From Paenalkalicoccus suaedae (GTDB lineage Bacteria; Bacillota; Bacilli; Bacillales; Salisediminibacteriaceae), in assembly GCF_006965545.2 (NCBI RefSeq), contig NZ_CP041372.2:744001-808000 (forward strand): a DNA stretch of 64,000 nucleotides, written 5' to 3'. This document shows, piece by piece, positions 33,387 through 43,589 of the stretch. The notes beneath the pieces are model-generated. The model worked only from the letters and a program-made list of their open reading frames with translations. It ran no database searches and was not told the DNA's origin. The position numbers were made by a program, and so were the translations under genes. Positions within the stretch are counted from its first letter, which is position 1, and every line of letters begins with the position of its first letter.

Positions 33387-36300
33387 ATGACATGTACTAC
33401 TATAAATTATAAAAAGATTATTAGGGTTATCGTTATTACGTTTCTGTTAGCGGGATTGTTTACCTATGTCGTACCAAATGATGCACAAGCCAATGACCAT
33501 ACTAAAACAATTGTCATTGATGGACATGACGTGGATGAATATAATCGCTTTAAAGGTTTTGGGACGGTGTCTGGTAATAACACATCTCGTTTAATGCTAG
33601 ATTATAAGGAAGAAGATCCAGATGCTTATTGGGAAATAATGAATCAGTTGTTTAATCCTCAAACAGGAGCTGGACTCACTCACGTAAAAGTAGAGTTTGG
33701 TGCAGATATAGATTCCTCTTCAGGTACAGAGCCAGCAACGATGCGCTATCCGGATGAACCGGCGAATGTACTCAGAGGAGCTGGTTTTCAGTTCGCTGCA
33801 GATGCAAAATCAATTAACCCAACTATTACAACGGAGATTTTACGATGGGGGGAGCCAAGGTGGACTTGGAATGGTGCTGCAAATCAGGACTATGAGGCTC
33901 GCTACCAGTGGTATAAACAGACCATTGATGCCGTCTATGAAGAATATGGATTCAGATTAGACTACGTGGGGATTTCCCAAAATGAACGAGCACAGAACGA
34001 CAACGGAAAAAATGAGTTAGAGTGGTTGAAATTTTTCACGAAGAGAATAAAAGAAGAACCAAATTATGCAGTAGACTACGAGGCGATTAAGCTTGTTGGC
34101 GGTGATGGCTACCGCGATACGAAAACAATTCCTCAAACACTTTTAGATCATCCAGACTTGATTGACGAAATTGATGTTATAGCTACTCATTATGGGTTAA
34201 CTGGATCCAATGAGCTGACTCAATTACAAAATAAATTGATTCAAGAAGGCAAAGAACCGAAAGAAGTGTGGTCCTCTGAGGGAGTTTCTCCGATGATAAA
34301 TGCCCGTTATCGTCTAAATATGGAACCGCACTATGCAGGACTTGGAGGAAGGTATGGGATAGTTGACGTAACGTCTCGTATTATTTCCATGTATACGTGG
34401 GAAGGAGCGGGAGGCAATCCTTTACATGCTGTTTCATTTGACTTTCAGCCTGCTGTTGCCGCTTTTTACCAAGGATCATCGTACAGTCCAAAGCATCTGA
34501 TTAATGCACATTCTCCTTGGTCTGGTTTTTATGAAATGGACGGTGGAATACTAGGTGTTCGTCATGTGATGAACTTTATTGGTTATAATGACAGAACGAC
34601 TAATGAGAATGAGCGTTGGCAATATGTAAAAGGCGCCACCTTCAGTGATGGAAATTTCATGGATGGCGGTGTGGATGTCGATACGAGTACACATAATTAC
34701 ATGACATTAAAGGATTCAAAAACAAATGATTATACCACAATATTTGCAAACAATACACGAGAAACACGGAGCTATAAGATTAAAACAACGAACCTAAATG
34801 AGAAGGGACATGCACCTGTTTATGTTTGGGAAACGCGAGGCCCAGAAGCTGGGCAAGCATACGATGCCAATTGGTTTCAACAGATCAATGTCCTTACACC
34901 TGTAGACGGAGAGTATGAAATTGAGGTGAAGCCTTATTCGATCATCACTATGTCAACATTAGATAGAGGATCAGAAATAGAAGGTTTCGAGTATGAGTCT
35001 AATCCAGTTGATTTATCAAAAGACACAATCTTACCACTTCCATATACGGATGACTTTGAATATGCAACATATCCTGTTGATGAGAAAGGTAGAGATTATG
35101 TAGATCGTCGTGGAGGCACACCTCGTTATACAACGGATCAACGTGGAGCCTTTGAAGTTGTAAAAGAAGCAACAAAACCGGAAACCAGCGGTCGTTTTAA
35201 CCGAATAAAACGTACGATTCCAGATGCGGACCAACGGGGGAATATGTTACAACAAAAAATAACTCCTGATATCATTGGTGCAGATTGGGCTGTCTGGAGA
35301 GGAACGGACGGGTCAGCGAGTACCAGTAACCCACATACTTATTTTGGAGACTATCGTTGGGTACACTACAAAGTTTCCTACGACTTTCTCTTAGATACTC
35401 ATACACCTACTGTAGAAAACAGAAGCAACTATGCCCTAATAGGAGTTCGACAAGTAAAAGCGGATGGAGAGCATTCGTATGCACCGTATAATGCGCGTGT
35501 TTATACAGATGGCACCTATGAAATTTTGAAGCTTGGAAGAGTCGAAGTGAATGGGATGATGGATGATTTTAATAATGAGGTTTGGAACAATCTAGCGTTC
35601 GAAGCGAAAGGAAATGTATTTACACTTTACCTTAACAATGAAGAGATTGCTTCTTATACCGATGAGGATTCGACCGTAATGGCTGGAAGAGTGGCATTAG
35701 GTTCAGGTTACTACGAAACACTGTATGATAACTTGCGTGTTGATCCAATCGAAGGATACCCCTATGAATCAGAGAAAATCGATAGTTCTCAAGGAAAGAG
35801 ATTTGATTCAGAGGAAGAAGCTCTTACTAACACGGATCGATGGAATCCATTAGGATATGTTGGAGATTGGGTATATACTCAAGCTGGATATGCCCATCAT
35901 AATCGTAGTCAAATGACTGCTACGACAGATTTCCCCGTGTGGAATGGAAGAACAATCGGCCACGGTGACTCTACCGAAGAAAAGGGGACACTGAATAAAG
36001 TGTATTATTCCGATGGATGGTCATCAAATAGTAGCAACTCGTGGGGCAATGCTTCGAATAACGCTTCCTTTGAGATTACTTTTAAAGGGAATGAAGTGAG
36101 ATTATATGGTGTGACCAATCCGACTAATGGAACAGCAGATATTTATTTAAACGATGAATTCGTGGGGGAAGCAAGTTATTTGAACAATAGTTCCATTGAA
36201 CAAATGGTTTGGTCAGCTACAGGACTTGAAGAGGATGTGCACACACTTCGAGTCGTTGCAACAGAGAACTGGGCAAGTTTTACAAAGGCAGAAATTGAAA

Positions 36301-37205
36301 CAGAAGATGAGGCGTCTTTTGAAGCAGTGACATTCTTGGCACCTAATAACTTTGTTGCTATTCATGATGAAACAGAGATTGGAGGAGAGGAAAATACCGT
36401 TTATGCTTACCGAGATAACGGGTTAAGATGGGGGTCAAATAGTACAAATGCATGGGCGAACTTTCATGATAACCCATACCTATTTATTCATTTCTCTGGT
36501 ACAGGTATCGATTACTTGGTGAACTCAGCAGATAAACATGCGTATAATTTCGAACTGAATGGTGAAGATGTAGGCAACCATCACGTAGATGCACGTACAG
36601 GTGTTATGTTTTCTGTTAGAGATCTTGAAGACGGACAGCATACCTTAAAGGTTTCTCTGAAGGATAATGAGCGGATAGGAGACTGGATGGACTATCGCGG
36701 CGTTAATATATACAGCATTCCTGACCGAGATAGTGAGAATCAAAGTATAAACTTTTCCTTTGAGGGAACAGGGTTCAATTTACTTGGAGCAACTCCAGAT
36801 GCACTAATTGATGTCTATATTGACAATCAATTAATTCACAAAGATTATCGTATTCATGCAAAAGGAGATAGACAAACGTCTTATCATCTTTGGGAGCTTG
36901 AAAATACCAAACACATGGTAAAAATAGTTGTCAAGGGCGGTACCTTTAGAATAGATGCGATCGATGTGATAAAAGGGGAAACAAAAGTAGGAGTAGATAA
37001 ATCAGCTTTACAACGCTTATACGATAAATTAGCTGAGAAAAAACGCAAAGATTATACGAAGGAAAGCTGGAAGCCATTCCACTCTGCCATGCAGAGAGCA
37101 AAAGCCGTATTAAAAAACCCACAATCATCCCAAGATCAAGTGGATCTTGCTGAACAAGCAGTGAAAGAAGCCTTAGAAGGCTTAGTAAAAGTTGGACAAG
37201 ACTAG
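33387..37205 (+). CDS. Secreted multidomain glycoside hydrolase, GH59 (galactocerebrosidase-like)
   Basis: A 1272-residue exported protein with a signal peptide (IIRVIVITFLLAGLFTYVVP, then AQA). Residues 40-540 form a GH59 TIM barrel plus beta domain. FKGFGTVSGNNTSRLMLDY and the TEPATMRYP loop match the family. Glu200 in GISQNERAQND is the likely acid/base and Glu298 in VWSSEGVSP the nucleophile, paralleling galactosylceramidase. A laminin-G-like region spans 545-760. Two carbohydrate-binding-like beta domains follow (about 860-1000 and 1000-1190). A helical FIVAR-type module (YDKLAEKKRKDYTKESWKP) closes the protein. GH59 enzymes remove beta-galactose; the substrate here is probably a polysaccharide in the medium. 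There is no LPXTG anchor. Confidence 0.88.
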   Translation: MTCTTINYKKIIRVIVITFLLAGLFTYVVPNDAQANDHTKTIVIDGHDVDEYNRFKGFGTVSGNNTSRLMLDYKEEDPDAYWEIMNQLFNPQTGAGLTHVKVEFGADIDSSSGTEPATMRYPDEPANVLRGAGFQFAADAKSINPTITTEILRWGEPRWTWNGAANQDYEARYQWYKQTIDAVYEEYGFRLDYVGISQNERAQNDNGKNELEWLKFFTKRIKEEPNYAVDYEAIKLVGGDGYRDTKTIPQTLLDHPDLIDEIDVIATHYGLTGSNELTQLQNKLIQEGKEPKEVWSSEGVSPMINARYRLNMEPHYAGLGGRYGIVDVTSRIISMYTWEGAGGNPLHAVSFDFQPAVAAFYQGSSYSPKHLINAHSPWSGFYEMDGGILGVRHVMNFIGYNDRTTNENERWQYVKGATFSDGNFMDGGVDVDTSTHNYMTLKDSKTNDYTTIFANNTRETRSYKIKTTNLNEKGHAPVYVWETRGPEAGQAYDANWFQQINVLTPVDGEYEIEVKPYSIITMSTLDRGSEIEGFEYESNPVDLSKDTILPLPYTDDFEYATYPVDEKGRDYVDRRGGTPRYTTDQRGAFEVVKEATKPETSGRFNRIKRTIPDADQRGNMLQQKITPDIIGADWAVWRGTDGSASTSNPHTYFGDYRWVHYKVSYDFLLDTHTPTVENRSNYALIGVRQVKADGEHSYAPYNARVYTDGTYEILKLGRVEVNGMMDDFNNEVWNNLAFEAKGNVFTLYLNNEEIASYTDEDSTVMAGRVALGSGYYETLYDNLRVDPIEGYPYESEKIDSSQGKRFDSEEEALTNTDRWNPLGYVGDWVYTQAGYAHHNRSQMTATTDFPVWNGRTIGHGDSTEEKGTLNKVYYSDGWSSNSSNSWGNASNNASFEITFKGNEVRLYGVTNPTNGTADIYLNDEFVGEASYLNNSSIEQMVWSATGLEEDVHTLRVVATENWASFTKAEIETEDEASFEAVTFLAPNNFVAIHDETEIGGEENTVYAYRDNGLRWGSNSTNAWANFHDNPYLFIHFSGTGIDYLVNSADKHAYNFELNGEDVGNHHVDARTGVMFSVRDLEDGQHTLKVSLKDNERIGDWMDYRGVNIYSIPDRDSENQSINFSFEGTGFNLLGATPDALIDVYIDNQLIHKDYRIHAKGDRQTSYHLWELENTKHMVKIVVKGGTFRIDAIDVIKGETKVGVDKSALQRLYDKLAEKKRKDYTKESWKPFHSAMQRAKAVLKNPQSSQDQVDLAEQAVKEALEGLVKVGQD

Positions 37206-37214
37206 GGGAAAGAG

Positions 37215-37262
37215 GGCAGAGGGTGTACCAAAGAAGGTTCTTTTGGTTACGCCCTCTTTCTT
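37215..37262 (+). terminator. Terminator after GH59 gene
   Basis: GAGGGTGTACCAAAG pairs with CTTTTGGTTACGCCCTC around a short loop, followed by TTTCTTTCTT. It separates the secreted enzyme from the transporter genes. Confidence 0.85.
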
Positions 37263-37502
37263 TCTTGGACATTTCTTTTTATAGGTAGTCATTCATAAAT
37301 TGGTTTTAGCTTCATTAAAAATAGTCAATCGAGGGATTCGCAAATTAGTTGCATGATCACACAAAAATATTGGATTCATTACCTACGTAGTAATTAGTAC
37401 TATTAATACAATGAGTAGAGCTTAGGGCATGTTATCTAAAAGATAAACGTGTAAAAGGGCTTGTTATAAGAATATACATGTAATAAAAAGGAGGAAAAAG
37501 AA

Positions 37503-38144
37503 ATGGAATCCGAGGGCTTAATGGGGGGGCTATTTCGTATTTGTGAGTGGATTATGCGACTGGCCTATGTGAATTTGTTATGGATTTTATTTAGTATGCT
37601 TGGGCTAATTATACTGGGCATATTTCCTGCGACGGCTGCCATGTTCGCAGTGATACGGAAATGGATAATAGGCGAAGCGGGTATCCCTGTGTTTTCGGTA
37701 TTCTGGGAGAATTATCGATCAAGTTTTATGAACGTGAATGTCATCGGTGTGATTTTGGTTGCTATCGGTTATATTATTTATCTTGATTTTACATTTCTGT
37801 TTCATTTGGAAGGTTTACTCTATACATCTTTATATACTATTTTGTTTGTTTTTTTAATCATGTATGGTATTACTTTGGCTTTTATATTCCCTTTTTATTC
37901 TCATTTTAAATTAACAATTTTCCAATATTTAAAATATGCCATGTTTACAGGCATTTCTTATCCTCTTCACACATTAATGATTGCAATGAGTACCTTTTTA
38001 ATCGTCCTTACTAATATGCTTTTTCCTATCCTTATTCCGTTTTTTTCCGGAAGCTTAATAAGCTTTGTCATGATGTGGTTCACGTATCGCGTCTTCAGTA
38101 AAGTAGAAATAAAGCGTCAAAACGTAAATACGGTAACGTCATAA
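37503..38144 (+). CDS. DUF624 membrane protein (YesL-like)
   Basis: A 213-residue protein with five to six membrane helices (WIMRLAYVNLLWILFSMLGL, LIILGIFPATAAMFAVIRKW) and a basic C-terminus. It belongs to DUF624, the YesL family, found with rhamnogalacturonan and other polysaccharide ABC systems of Bacillus. Function is unknown; linkage to ABC importers suggests an accessory role in uptake or sensing. Start ATG 37503 follows AAGGAGGAAAAAG. Confidence 0.88.
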   Translation: MESEGLMGGLFRICEWIMRLAYVNLLWILFSMLGLIILGIFPATAAMFAVIRKWIIGEAGIPVFSVFWENYRSSFMNVNVIGVILVAIGYIIYLDFTFLFHLEGLLYTSLYTILFVFLIMYGITLAFIFPFYSHFKLTIFQYLKYAMFTGISYPLHTLMIAMSTFLIVLTNMLFPILIPFFSGSLISFVMMWFTYRVFSKVEIKRQNVNTVTS

Positions 38145-38274
38145 ATGTGAAGAATAAGCCTTTATAGCTCCCGTTCTTCGTACCTAAGCTTATATTGAAG
38201 TAACCATACATTCTTTAAACATACTTAGTCTTATAGAAGTCAAATTTCTTTTATCAATGAACAAAAATGTTTCA

Positions 38275-38288
38275 TGCAAACGCATACA
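38275..38288 (+). promoter_or_regulatory. cre-like site upstream of ABC importer
   Basis: TGCAAACGCATACA matches the cre consensus with two differences, keeping the central CG and both ends. It lies about 110 bases before the first permease and near a possible promoter (TTGATA at 38296). CcpA control is likely but a LacI-type local regulator could also bind. Confidence 0.55.
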
Positions 38289-38396
38289 TTTAATTGATAA
38301 AATTGTCATTATAGAAAGAAGATAGCCTAGTTAACGACCAATGGATCAATGATCACCTAATTATTTTGATCAGATAAAAATCGAGGAGTGATGGTT

Positions 38397-39353
38397 ATGG
38401 ACCCAGTTATTGAAAAGAAAACAAGCTATGTAGGGTCTGCAATAGAATCAAAACATAGAAAAAAAAGTAAACTCACTATGAAAACAAGGGAATCATTGGC
38501 AGGCTATTTATTCATTGCTCCAATGCTTCTCGGGACAACGATATTAGTAATCTTACCGATTATCGCTGCTTTCATCATGAGTTTTACAGACTGGGTCTTT
38601 ATCCGTGGGGTGAGTGATTTAAATTTTGTAGGCTTGGAAAACTATAAGACGTTAGCAAACGATGATTTATTTATCAAATCTGTTCAAAATAATATCTGGC
38701 TTATTCTAGCCGTCCCGTTAACCATGGCTGTTTCGTTAGTACTAGCCATTATTATTAATAAACATGTCTATTTTTCAGCATTCTTTAAAGTTGTCTACTT
38801 CATACCGTATATTTCCAGTATCGTTGCCATTGCGATTGTTTATCAACTGCTATTTCATCCATCCTACGGCCCCGTTAACGAGTTTTTAATGGCACTAGGA
38901 ATAAATGATCCGCCAAGATGGCTTGCAGATTCAAGTTGGGCACTAGTATCGGTTATTATTATTAGCATTTGGACGTCAATAGGTTTTAACCTGATCATTT
39001 ATTTAGCTGCTATTCAGAATATCCCTCGCGATTTGTATGAGGCGGCAAACATGGATGGAGCAGGAACGTGGGCAAAATTTAGATTTATTACGCTCCCAAT
39101 GCTCTCGCCAACAACATTTTTCTTACTAATAACAGGAATTATTTATAGCTTTAAGGCTTTTGAACTGATCGTTGTATTAACGGGTGGGGGACCAAGCTAT
39201 TCCACATCTGTGATCGTGTATTACCTGTATGAACAAGCATTTGAAAGCTTGCGCTCTGGTTATGCGTCAGCCATCTCTATTGTGTTACTTTTGATTCTAT
39301 TAGTCATAACGGCCTTACAATGGTTGGGTCAGAAAAAATGGGTCAACTATTAA
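38397..39353 (+). CDS. Carbohydrate ABC transporter permease (LplB/UgpA type)
   Basis: A 318-residue membrane protein. I chose ATG 38397 because GAGGAG lies eight bases upstream. Six membrane helices follow a 30-residue basic N-terminal tail. The EAA loop that contacts the ATPase is YEAANMDGAGTWAKFRFITL. It belongs to the MalF/UgpA class of CUT1 permeases and pairs with the next gene. No ATPase gene is nearby, so the importer must use a shared MsmX-type ATPase, as in other Bacillus CUT1 systems (inference). Confidence 0.95.
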   Translation: MDPVIEKKTSYVGSAIESKHRKKSKLTMKTRESLAGYLFIAPMLLGTTILVILPIIAAFIMSFTDWVFIRGVSDLNFVGLENYKTLANDDLFIKSVQNNIWLILAVPLTMAVSLVLAIIINKHVYFSAFFKVVYFIPYISSIVAIAIVYQLLFHPSYGPVNEFLMALGINDPPRWLADSSWALVSVIIISIWTSIGFNLIIYLAAIQNIPRDLYEAANMDGAGTWAKFRFITLPMLSPTTFFLLITGIIYSFKAFELIVVLTGGGPSYSTSVIVYYLYEQAFESLRSGYASAISIVLLLILLVITALQWLGQKKWVNY

Positions 39354-39369
39354 GGAAGGAGATAGCTCC

Positions 39370-40188
39370 ATGAAAATTAATGTATCGAAACTAATGATCA
39401 CTCTATTTATGATAGTGGTAGGTATCGTGTTCCTACTTCCTTTTATATGGATGATATCAGCCTCTTTAAAGCCAGAAAGTGAAGTGTTTACTTATCCAAT
39501 CAAATGGATCCCGGATGTTTGGAGATGGGAAAACTATGCAACGGTCTGGTCCAGAGATTTCCCTTTATATTATTGGAATTCAATTAAAGTAACTGTCATA
39601 ACAACCGTTATTTCGACGACCGTTTCAGCTATGGCAGCTTATGGTTTTTCGAAGCTTGAATTTCGTGGTAGAAACGCTTTATTCATCGTCGTTCTAGCGA
39701 CATTTATGATTCCAGCACAGGCCATCTTAGTACCACAGTTTTTGCTTTATATGTACTTAGACTTGTTTGATACACACCTAGGTTTAATTTTACTCAATAG
39801 CTTCAGTGTACTAGGAACATTTATGCTAAGGCAGTTTTTTGTTGGAATCCATGATGATTATATTGCTTCAGCAAAGATTGATGGCGCCAACCAGTTTACA
39901 ATTTTTAGAAAAGTAGCAGTGCCACTAGTGCTACCGGCAATCTCCACCTATGCCATTCTACGTTTTATTTGGACATGGAACGACTATCAAGGACCATTAA
40001 TTTTCCTTCGATCCGACGAATTGTCTACCATTCCGCTAGCTATATCTCGTTTTGCTACTGAAAGTGGGCAACTTTTCAGTTTAACGATGGCAGGTACTGT
40101 ATCAGCCATTCTTCCACTAATTATCATTTTCTTAATTGGCCAGAAGTATGTCATTGAAGGAATTGCTATGGGTGGAGTGAAAGGATAA
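39370..40188 (+). CDS. Carbohydrate ABC transporter permease (MalG/UgpE type)
   Basis: A 272-residue membrane protein starting at ATG 39370 behind GGAAGGAGA. Six helices are visible, with the EAA-loop ASAKIDGANQFTIFRKVAVP and the MalG-type end IEGIAMGGVKG. It forms a heterodimer with the upstream permease. The 17-base spacing confirms an operon with permease one and the binding protein that follows. Confidence 0.95.
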   Translation: MKINVSKLMITLFMIVVGIVFLLPFIWMISASLKPESEVFTYPIKWIPDVWRWENYATVWSRDFPLYYWNSIKVTVITTVISTTVSAMAAYGFSKLEFRGRNALFIVVLATFMIPAQAILVPQFLLYMYLDLFDTHLGLILLNSFSVLGTFMLRQFFVGIHDDYIASAKIDGANQFTIFRKVAVPLVLPAISTYAILRFIWTWNDYQGPLIFLRSDELSTIPLAISRFATESGQLFSLTMAGTVSAILPLIIIFLIGQKYVIEGIAMGGVKG

Positions 40189-40218
40189 AAAAACAGATTG
40201 ATAAGGGGAGGATTTAAA

Positions 40219-41577
40219 ATGAAAAGAATTGTACAACCAGCTTTATTTATGGGATTGCTTTTTACACTAGCTGCGTGCTCCAATGATACGGAAGCAGAAA
40301 CAAACAGTGAGCCAAATGGGAATGATTCAGCTGCAACTAGTAACGAATCTGAGTCTGAGGCTGTCACAATTAGATTGCACCACTGGTACAACGAAGAAGC
40401 AGATAACTGGGATCAAGTTATTGCTCAATTTGAAGAAGAATTTCCTCATATTAAAGTAGAATCCATTACTCCAGAGAACAATGATGCAAACGAAACGATG
40501 CAACAAATTGACCTTGCAGCTGCATCTGGTGACCAGTTAGACGTAATCATGGTAAATAGTCCAGCCAACTATTCCCAACGCGCTACTCATGGAATGTTTG
40601 AACCATTGAATGAATATATCGAAGAATCTGGTATGGACTATGGGGAAAATTTCCGAGTAGATACATCTGTTGATGGGAACTATTATGCATTACCTGGAAA
40701 GTACAATATGAACTTCGTCATGCTTAATGAAGATGCTTTAAATGAAGCTGGTCTGTCGGTTCCAACTGAATGGACTTGGGATGAATATATGGATTATGCA
40801 GAGGCATTGACGACAGGAGAAGGACAAAATAAAAGATATGGTACTTTCTTTCATACGTGGGATGACTATGTTCGTTTAGCAACATTTAATCAACCAGAAG
40901 ATAGTAGTTTTGTGAAAGATGATGGTATGACCTCAAATGTAGATAGTCCGCTTATGAGGAAATCATTAGAGATTCGTGAGCGTGGACATGAAGATGGGTC
41001 CGCAACACCTTACTCAGATACAATTTCAATGAGCTTGAACTATCGGACAGAATATTTTTCTGAGAAAGCAGCGATGATTATGACAGGAAGCTGGATGATA
41101 AACGAAGCCGGTGGTTTGCCAGGAGAAGAGTCCACTTTTAAAACCGCTTTTGCACCATATCCTAAAGCCGATGAGGATGCAGAGATTACTACTCCTGCAG
41201 GTGCTGACTTTTTGACTGTATATTCAGGATCTGATCATAAAAAAGAAGCGTTTGAATTTATTCAATGGTATACGACTGAAGGAATTGTCGAGCAAGGGAA
41301 GTACCTACCTGACTATTTAGGAGCCGATATAGATGTTGTTTTAGATAATTTAATGGAGTCCACGTATCCAGACAAGGTAAACTTAGATTCCCTTGCTCAT
41401 ACACTAGAAACGACATTAGCTGCCGACCTTTATATACCGGTACCGTTCATTAATGAAGTTGTGACTGCATACAATAATGAAGTGGAGAAATTTTTACTAG
41501 AAGATCAAGATCTTGATACAACAATTGAAAGAGCAGATGAAGCAGTACAGAAGGTTATTGACGATAATCGTAATTAG
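40219..41577 (+). CDS. Carbohydrate-binding lipoprotein of ABC importer
   Basis: A 452-residue extracellular binding protein. ATG 40219 follows GGGGAGG; upstream in-frame TTG 40198 is not needed. Signal MKRIVQPALFMGLLFTLAAC has a lipobox with Cys20. After a Ser/Glu/Asn-rich linker comes a family 1 (MalE-like) binding domain: TIRLHHWYNEEADNWDQVIA, LDVIMVNSPANYSQRATHG, and AAMIMTGSWMINEAGG. It captures oligosaccharides released by the secreted GH59 enzyme and others. Strongly acidic, as is common in alkaliphile or halotolerant species. Confidence 0.95.
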   Translation: MKRIVQPALFMGLLFTLAACSNDTEAETNSEPNGNDSAATSNESESEAVTIRLHHWYNEEADNWDQVIAQFEEEFPHIKVESITPENNDANETMQQIDLAAASGDQLDVIMVNSPANYSQRATHGMFEPLNEYIEESGMDYGENFRVDTSVDGNYYALPGKYNMNFVMLNEDALNEAGLSVPTEWTWDEYMDYAEALTTGEGQNKRYGTFFHTWDDYVRLATFNQPEDSSFVKDDGMTSNVDSPLMRKSLEIRERGHEDGSATPYSDTISMSLNYRTEYFSEKAAMIMTGSWMINEAGGLPGEESTFKTAFAPYPKADEDAEITTPAGADFLTVYSGSDHKKEAFEFIQWYTTEGIVEQGKYLPDYLGADIDVVLDNLMESTYPDKVNLDSLAHTLETTLAADLYIPVPFINEVVTAYNNEVEKFLLEDQDLDTTIERADEAVQKVIDDNRN

Positions 41578-41689
41578 AGATGACCACATAACATGGATGG
41601 GGAAGGTTGAGACTATTTATAGTTCTCAATCTTTCCTTCGTATTTATTAAGAGCTAATTTCCTCATTGACTGAATATTAAACCTTATTA

Positions 41690-41703
41690 TGAATGCGCTT
41701 TCA
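41690..41703 (+). promoter_or_regulatory. cre-like site upstream of two-component genes
   Basis: TGAATGCGCTTTCA matches the cre consensus TGWAANCGNTNWCA except for one base. It lies 60 bases before the kinase gene and suggests that the sensory system itself is under catabolite control. Confidence 0.65.
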
Positions 41704-41762
41704 TGATACGATAGGATTACATCGTTTTTTGGAAATATAATTTAGTATAGGGTGTGTATAGG

Positions 41763-43589
41763 ATGAGGCTCATAAAGGAGAAAAGTCTTAATATCCGCGA
41801 TAAATTTTCTTTTAAGCATAAATTGTTGATTGTTATTATTCTGTGTATCTCCTTTCCAATCTTATTCAGTATGGGAAGTGTTATTTATACAAGTAGTAAT
41901 GTGATGAAAGATCAAACTATTTCTAATGAAAACTATTCATTAGAAATAGGCAGCCTTTCTATTAATAAAGTGATAGGCGATATGATTCAGGTTATGAATT
42001 ATGTTCTTTTTGATAATGAAATCAAGAGTATTTTAAATAGAGGAATTCATGAAACAATCACACCAAGTGCTTACGTAGAGCTCAATTCCAAACTAGACCA
42101 TCTAACTAGAAATAGCAATATCGACATCTACATAATTCCATTACAAGGGGAGAAGCATTTTGTTAATAAAAGTTACCGTGGCAAGGTGGACATAGATGGT
42201 GCTCGGGAAAGAATTAATACGTTAGATGACCTGCATACATTTGAAGTTCATGGCTTTTCGTCTCTAGATATAAAAAGTGATAGTAAGGAAATGATAGATT
42301 ACGACGATCATATGATTTTATTAGGAAGAAGGTTGGTTGATTATAATAACCAAACTACCGCCTATCTATTCGCAGGCATGAATAAAACAGAAATTGATAA
42401 AGTACTCTCTAGTAGCGATATTAATGAGAATCGTACAATTTTTTTACTAGATGAGGATGGGAGAGTTTTATACGATGATAAAATGGAGCATACTGGAACA
42501 CAATTTCCGTATTTTTCTGAGCTCCATAGTAATAACTCCGTATTTATTCATGAGGATGAAAATACTTTTTTGATGAGTCATAAAGATGTGGGCTATGCGA
42601 ATGAGAGTCTAGTAAGTGTAAGTTCATACGACGAAGCGACTTCTGCATTAGGTAAAGCCTATACTGTAAACATTTATTTGCTAGGCTCTTCTCTTGTGGT
42701 GTTAATCGTTATCTTATTTTTTGTTGTAAGCCAATTCACCAAGCCTATTGGAAAGCTAGCAAACATCTCCCATGAAATTGAAAAAGGGAATCTTAAGATC
42801 AGATCGAATATTCAACGACAAGATGAGATAGGGAGGTTAGGGACTGCATTTGATTTGATGCTAGATAAAATACAAGACATGATCCATCAGGTTAAAGTGG
42901 AACAATCTATGAAACGGAAAGCAGAAATGGAAATCCTTCAAGCAAAAATAAAACCACATTTTATTTTTAACATTTTAAATACGATACGAATTAACATGAT
43001 TAAAAATGGGGATACAGAAACCTCTCGTTTTATTGTTTCGTTTAATAAATATTTAAGAAACACCTACAAAGGAGAAGAATGGATCACGTTACATGAGGAA
43101 GTGAATTATACGTTAGATTACTTGGATCTCATTAACTTCATGAGAAAGCATCCATTAGAAACACACCTGACATTAGCATCAGCTACATTAAACGTTACAG
43201 TGCCGCGATTTTTTATTCAGCCTATCGTTGAAAATATTTGTAAGCATGGGATTAGTAATCAATCAGGCAACATTGAACTAAAGACAACAGTAGAAGATAG
43301 CTATGTCATTGTAACCGTTCAGGACGATGGAGAGGGCATCGCTAAAACAAGATTAAACTTATTACAAGCTAACCTTGAATTAGATAAACAGAATATTGTG
43401 TCAAAATATCTAAAGGATGAGGAGAAAACGTTTGGAATTGGATTAAAAAATATCTACGAACGAATGCGTTTAATTTATGGAGATCAATTTTCGATGAAGA
43501 TTGAAAGTGAATTGTATAAAGGAACGACTGTGACCATTCGTTTTCCTATTCAAGGAGGAGGTTTCATAAATGAAGGTATTACTAGTTGA
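41763..43589 (+). CDS. Sensor histidine kinase, YesM type
   Basis: A 608-residue membrane kinase from ATG 41763. Two helices (about residues 22-44 and 300-322) enclose an extracellular sensing domain of about 250 residues. A HAMP domain (FTKPIGKLANISHEIEKGNL) leads to the His_kinase domain with the phospho-acceptor in KIKPHFIFNILNTIR. The HATPase_c domain has the N box RFFIQPIVENICKHGI and G boxes DDGEGI and FGIGLKN. It likely senses an extracellular sugar or the loaded binding protein and acts on the regulator encoded next. The stop overlaps that gene by 20 bases. Confidence 0.95.
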   Translation: MRLIKEKSLNIRDKFSFKHKLLIVIILCISFPILFSMGSVIYTSSNVMKDQTISNENYSLEIGSLSINKVIGDMIQVMNYVLFDNEIKSILNRGIHETITPSAYVELNSKLDHLTRNSNIDIYIIPLQGEKHFVNKSYRGKVDIDGARERINTLDDLHTFEVHGFSSLDIKSDSKEMIDYDDHMILLGRRLVDYNNQTTAYLFAGMNKTEIDKVLSSSDINENRTIFLLDEDGRVLYDDKMEHTGTQFPYFSELHSNNSVFIHEDENTFLMSHKDVGYANESLVSVSSYDEATSALGKAYTVNIYLLGSSLVVLIVILFFVVSQFTKPIGKLANISHEIEKGNLKIRSNIQRQDEIGRLGTAFDLMLDKIQDMIHQVKVEQSMKRKAEMEILQAKIKPHFIFNILNTIRINMIKNGDTETSRFIVSFNKYLRNTYKGEEWITLHEEVNYTLDYLDLINFMRKHPLETHLTLASATLNVTVPRFFIQPIVENICKHGISNQSGNIELKTTVEDSYVIVTVQDDGEGIAKTRLNLLQANLELDKQNIVSKYLKDEEKTFGIGLKNIYERMRLIYGDQFSMKIESELYKGTTVTIRFPIQGGGFINEGITS

